Shown in pieces: positions 30,820 to 32,386 of a stretch of DNA of 32,386 nucleotides. Below the pieces are notes generated by a model, which saw only the letters and a list, made by a program, of their open reading frames with translations, was not told the DNA's origin and made no database searches. The stretch is from a virus. A program made the position numbers and the translations under genes. The DNA is taken from IMG/VR virus record IMGVR_UViG_3300010354_000328, positions 1 through 32,386 of that record; one strand, written 5' to 3'. How positions within the stretch are numbered: position 1 is the stretch's first letter; each line of letters opens with the position of its first letter.

Positions 30820-31113
30820 GAGGTGTCCTCTAATGCTTTGGGGTGGGGTGCTGATCTCCCCTACAGCAAGTGAAGGATCTTACCACAGGACCTGTCCCGC
30901 TGTCGGGTGGTTTCGCTGGGAGGGTTCGCTTCTGAAAGTATTATAGGGGGTGAGGGGGGCAGGTCTACGGGGTGTGGTCCAGTTCAAAAAGTGGCACACG
31001 GGCAGCCGCTTCGCTCCCCCCTGGGCTCTATGATAAGGGCACAAGCGAAGGAGGGGCGGGGTAGCCCTGATGATGAAAACGGTCGCCACGCCCCCTGCCA
31101 TAAAATAAAAATA
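30820..31113 (-). other. Long 5' region of the DUF8033-like gene
   Basis: I see no convincing gene here. On the minus strand the stretch holds TATAATACTTTCAG (-10 at 30940-30945), then about 120 nt of leader that includes the palindrome ACAGGTCCTGT and a second possible -10, TAAGAT (30877-30882) with CCGACA 18 bp upstream. Frames that stay open across it run through both candidate promoters and have the unstructured composition of GC-rich non-coding DNA. It may be a regulatory leader or the remnant of a lost mini-gene. Confidence 0.5.
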
Positions 31114-31140
31114 TAAAAAAAGAGGGCAAATGTTGCCCCC
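31114..31140 (-). terminator. Intrinsic terminator of the nucleotidyltransferase-like gene
   Basis: On the minus strand GGGCAA and TTGCCC pair around three bases (31124-31138), seven bases after the stop codon, and are followed by TCTTTTTTTATATTTTTA. This is the clearest rho-independent terminator in the window. Confidence 0.85.
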
Positions 31141-31146
31141 TATTCT

Positions 31147-32055
31147 TTATGCTGTCTGAAACCTCCCAGAGTTAAAGTTTGCCCGCGAAAATACCTCACG
31201 GTTAACTAACTTAAACATGCCAAACTCATTGGACATCACATAACCTTCCGCATCAATTCTTTCGTATCCCTGATAAGGAGAACCCAGATAAGCGGCAGGT
31301 CCGTTGTTACGGCAGAGGAACAAACAGTCATCTTTGATTGACTTCACCAGTGCCCACAGACGCAGCAGGTTAGCATCACAATCAAAGTTCTCAGGATTGA
31401 CTTCCTCACCAGCACGAATGCAGGCATTGATCTGTTGTTTGATCTTTGCCGCTTCCTTATCACTCACAAAGGTTGCAGTTTGTGCCATTTGGCGGGCAAA
31501 CTTGCAGACCTCCTCAACATCAGCGAACGACTCTTGATTGTGCAGGATGTATGCATTCGGTTGCACAAACTTCACGTGCTCAGTGTCATTCCAGATGCTA
31601 CGGTCAGGGAATGCCTCAGCATCACGAAGATCGCTCTCAGCATAATAGCAAGTGTGAGGAGCGATGATAATCTGCTGGGAAACTACCTCAGGAAACTGAT
31701 ACGTGATCGTGTTAGGTTTGTACTCATTGTCACCACCAAACCCGATAAAGTCACCCTGATAAATGGTCTCAAATCGGGGCAGATAATCAAAGCAAACGTG
31801 AAGAATACGCGCAACTTCGCCCTGATAGAAGAGATCAATCTCCTCATGATTGTGAGCGATACGAATCTTTTTCTTGTTAAATACTGCCTTGGTTCCTACA
31901 AAGAACTCACCGCAGGCAGGATCAATCCCCCACACGATTGCAGGGGCACCGTCAATCTTAACGCTCAGATTGCCCTGAGCAGTGAACCAATCAAGGCACG
32001 AAAGATCACCCGTCAGGATGGTGTCTTCGGGGTGTTCAAGGTGGGTGTTTTTCAT
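31147..32055 (-). CDS. Ligase-type nucleotidyltransferase-like protein (DUF6267-like), 302 aa
   Basis: This 302-residue protein has motifs of the ATP-dependent DNA/RNA ligase nucleotidyltransferase fold. SVKIDGAPAIVWG holds motif I with candidate nucleotide-binding lysine K33 (K-x-D-G), FFVGTKAVFNKKK follows, YQGDFIGFGGDNEYKPNTIT could be motif III, and the C-terminus holds EGYVM (E270) and MFKLVNRE (K282), like motifs IV and V. I recall this family in cyanophages, now called DUF6267; no reaction is known to me, and there is no separate OB-fold domain. The N-terminus MKNTHLEHPEDTILTG is conserved, which fixes the ATG at 32055. That ATG is only 6 nt below a CATACT -10, so the mRNA may be leaderless. 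GC content is lower than in the mini-gene array. Confidence 0.82.
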   Translation of the reverse strand: MKNTHLEHPEDTILTGDLSCLDWFTAQGNLSVKIDGAPAIVWGIDPACGEFFVGTKAVFNKKKIRIAHNHEEIDLFYQGEVARILHVCFDYLPRFETIYQGDFIGFGGDNEYKPNTITYQFPEVVSQQIIIAPHTCYYAESDLRDAEAFPDRSIWNDTEHVKFVQPNAYILHNQESFADVEEVCKFARQMAQTATFVSDKEAAKIKQQINACIRAGEEVNPENFDCDANLLRLWALVKSIKDDCLFLCRNNGPAAYLGSPYQGYERIDAEGYVMSNEFGMFKLVNREVFSRANFNSGRFQTA

Positions 32056-32061
32056 GATCTT

Positions 32062-32096
32062 AGTATGGCACGAAAAAGGGGGGTCCGCAACCCCCC
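32062..32096 (-). promoter_or_regulatory. Composite terminator-promoter element
   Basis: On the minus strand GGGGGGT and ACCCCCC pair around TGCGG (32078-32096) and are followed by TTTTT (32077-32073), an intrinsic terminator for the gene at the right edge. The loop also supplies a -35, TTGCGG (32085-32090), with a 17-bp spacer to CATACT (32062-32067). The next ATG follows after 6 nt. GTGTCAC and CGTGCC flank the hairpin. The element is a near copy of 30243-30277. Confidence 0.75.
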
Positions 32097-32104
32097 GTGT
32101 GACA

Positions 32105-32386
32105 CTAAACGAACTGGCACACAGGCAGTGCCACTTCGGTCATCAGGACGCTCTCCTGGCGGAAGGCGGTTTTGAATGCCTCAGCGATCTCTGCCACGCT
32201 GTCGCTGTCGTCGGTGATAAAGGTCAGGATCGTAACCTGCTCTTGCTCACCCTTCCAGAATCCCACGCCTTCGGTGACGGTGAAACCGTCAAAGCGGGGG
32301 CAGACTTCCTCACGAATGAAGGTCTGCATCATCGCCTTGGTCACCGTGCCCGAATCGGGGATGTTGCGACCGAGGAACAGTTGGAA
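32105..32386 (-). CDS. DUF3574-like protein (5' end beyond window)
   Basis: The frame is open to the right edge, so the start lies outside. The visible 93 residues begin FQLFLGRNIPDSGTVTKAMM, continue EEVCPRFDGFTVTEGVGFWK and end with FRQESVLMTEVALPVCQFV. The succession LGRxIPDxGxV, PRFDGFTV, GxWxG and QESVL resembles DUF3574, a small ferredoxin-like fold family of unknown function, by pattern from memory. An internal GTG at 32344 would remove the conserved LFLGRNIP strand and is unlikely to be the start. A terminator-promoter element follows the stop. Confidence 0.72.
   Translation of the reverse strand, partial: FQLFLGRNIPDSGTVTKAMMQTFIREEVCPRFDGFTVTEGVGFWKGEQEQVTILTFITDDSDSVAEIAEAFKTAFRQESVLMTEVALPVCQFV

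Noticed and set aside
30880-31101. A 73-codon minus-strand frame upstream of the DUF8033-like gene
   Set aside because: It begins within the AT-rich tail after the terminator and runs through both candidate promoters; composition looks non-coding.
31435-32175. A 246-codon plus-strand frame opposite the nucleotidyltransferase-like gene
   Set aside because: It is antisense to a protein with conserved motifs and crosses the terminator-promoter element; its translation shows no domain pattern.

Overview
The window looks like part of the genome of a T4-like cyanophage (a myovirus of marine or freshwater picocyanobacteria). All genes I accept are on the minus strand, so transcription runs from high to low coordinates. 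The assignment rests on the ordered neck and baseplate genes (gp25, gp6, a giant gp7-position protein, gp8, a DUF4815 protein, gp13, gp14), on T4-type late promoters (TATAAATA) in front of several of them, and on a virus-borne speD gene, a known cyanophage auxiliary gene.

Layout, read from low to high coordinates. 1-1,762: neck genes gp14 (cut by the window edge) and gp13, plus two small overlapping genes. 1,764-10,412: a 2,359-residue DUF4815 virion protein and gp8. 10,449-22,757: a 4,102-residue gp7-position baseplate protein that fills more than a third of the window. 22,761-25,086: gp6 and gp25. 25,118-28,060: an accessory strip with a small hypothetical gene, speD, a conserved hypothetical protein, three mini-genes, a GT-A type glycosyltransferase, an unknown small gene and an AbrB-like swapped-hairpin protein. 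Everything up to here is AT-rich (about 30% GC by eye).

Near 28,200 the composition changes abruptly. From there to about 31,080 the DNA is very GC-rich (about 60-70% in lines I counted). It holds a tandem array of small genes of 31-81 codons, most of which have their own sigma70-like -10 block (TACAAT or TATAAT followed by a CTCTCA tract) 21-31 nt before the start codon. Several promoters are fused to the end of the preceding gene: in three places a TGA stop codon lies inside the -35 box, and in three others an intrinsic-terminator-like hairpin carries the -35 in its loop or arm. 31,147-32,055 is a protein with ligase-type nucleotidyltransferase motifs (KIDGAPA), and the right edge cuts a DUF3574-like gene.

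The window therefore spans the junction between a late module (structural genes, TATAAATA promoters, overlapping or nearly abutting genes) and what I infer to be an early, host-directed module of independently promoted mini-genes. The most unusual features are the promoter architecture of the mini-gene array, the GC cliff, and the giant modular gp7-position protein, which shares repeat modules with both neighbouring virion proteins. I saw no tRNA, rRNA, CRISPR array, insertion sequence or integrase.
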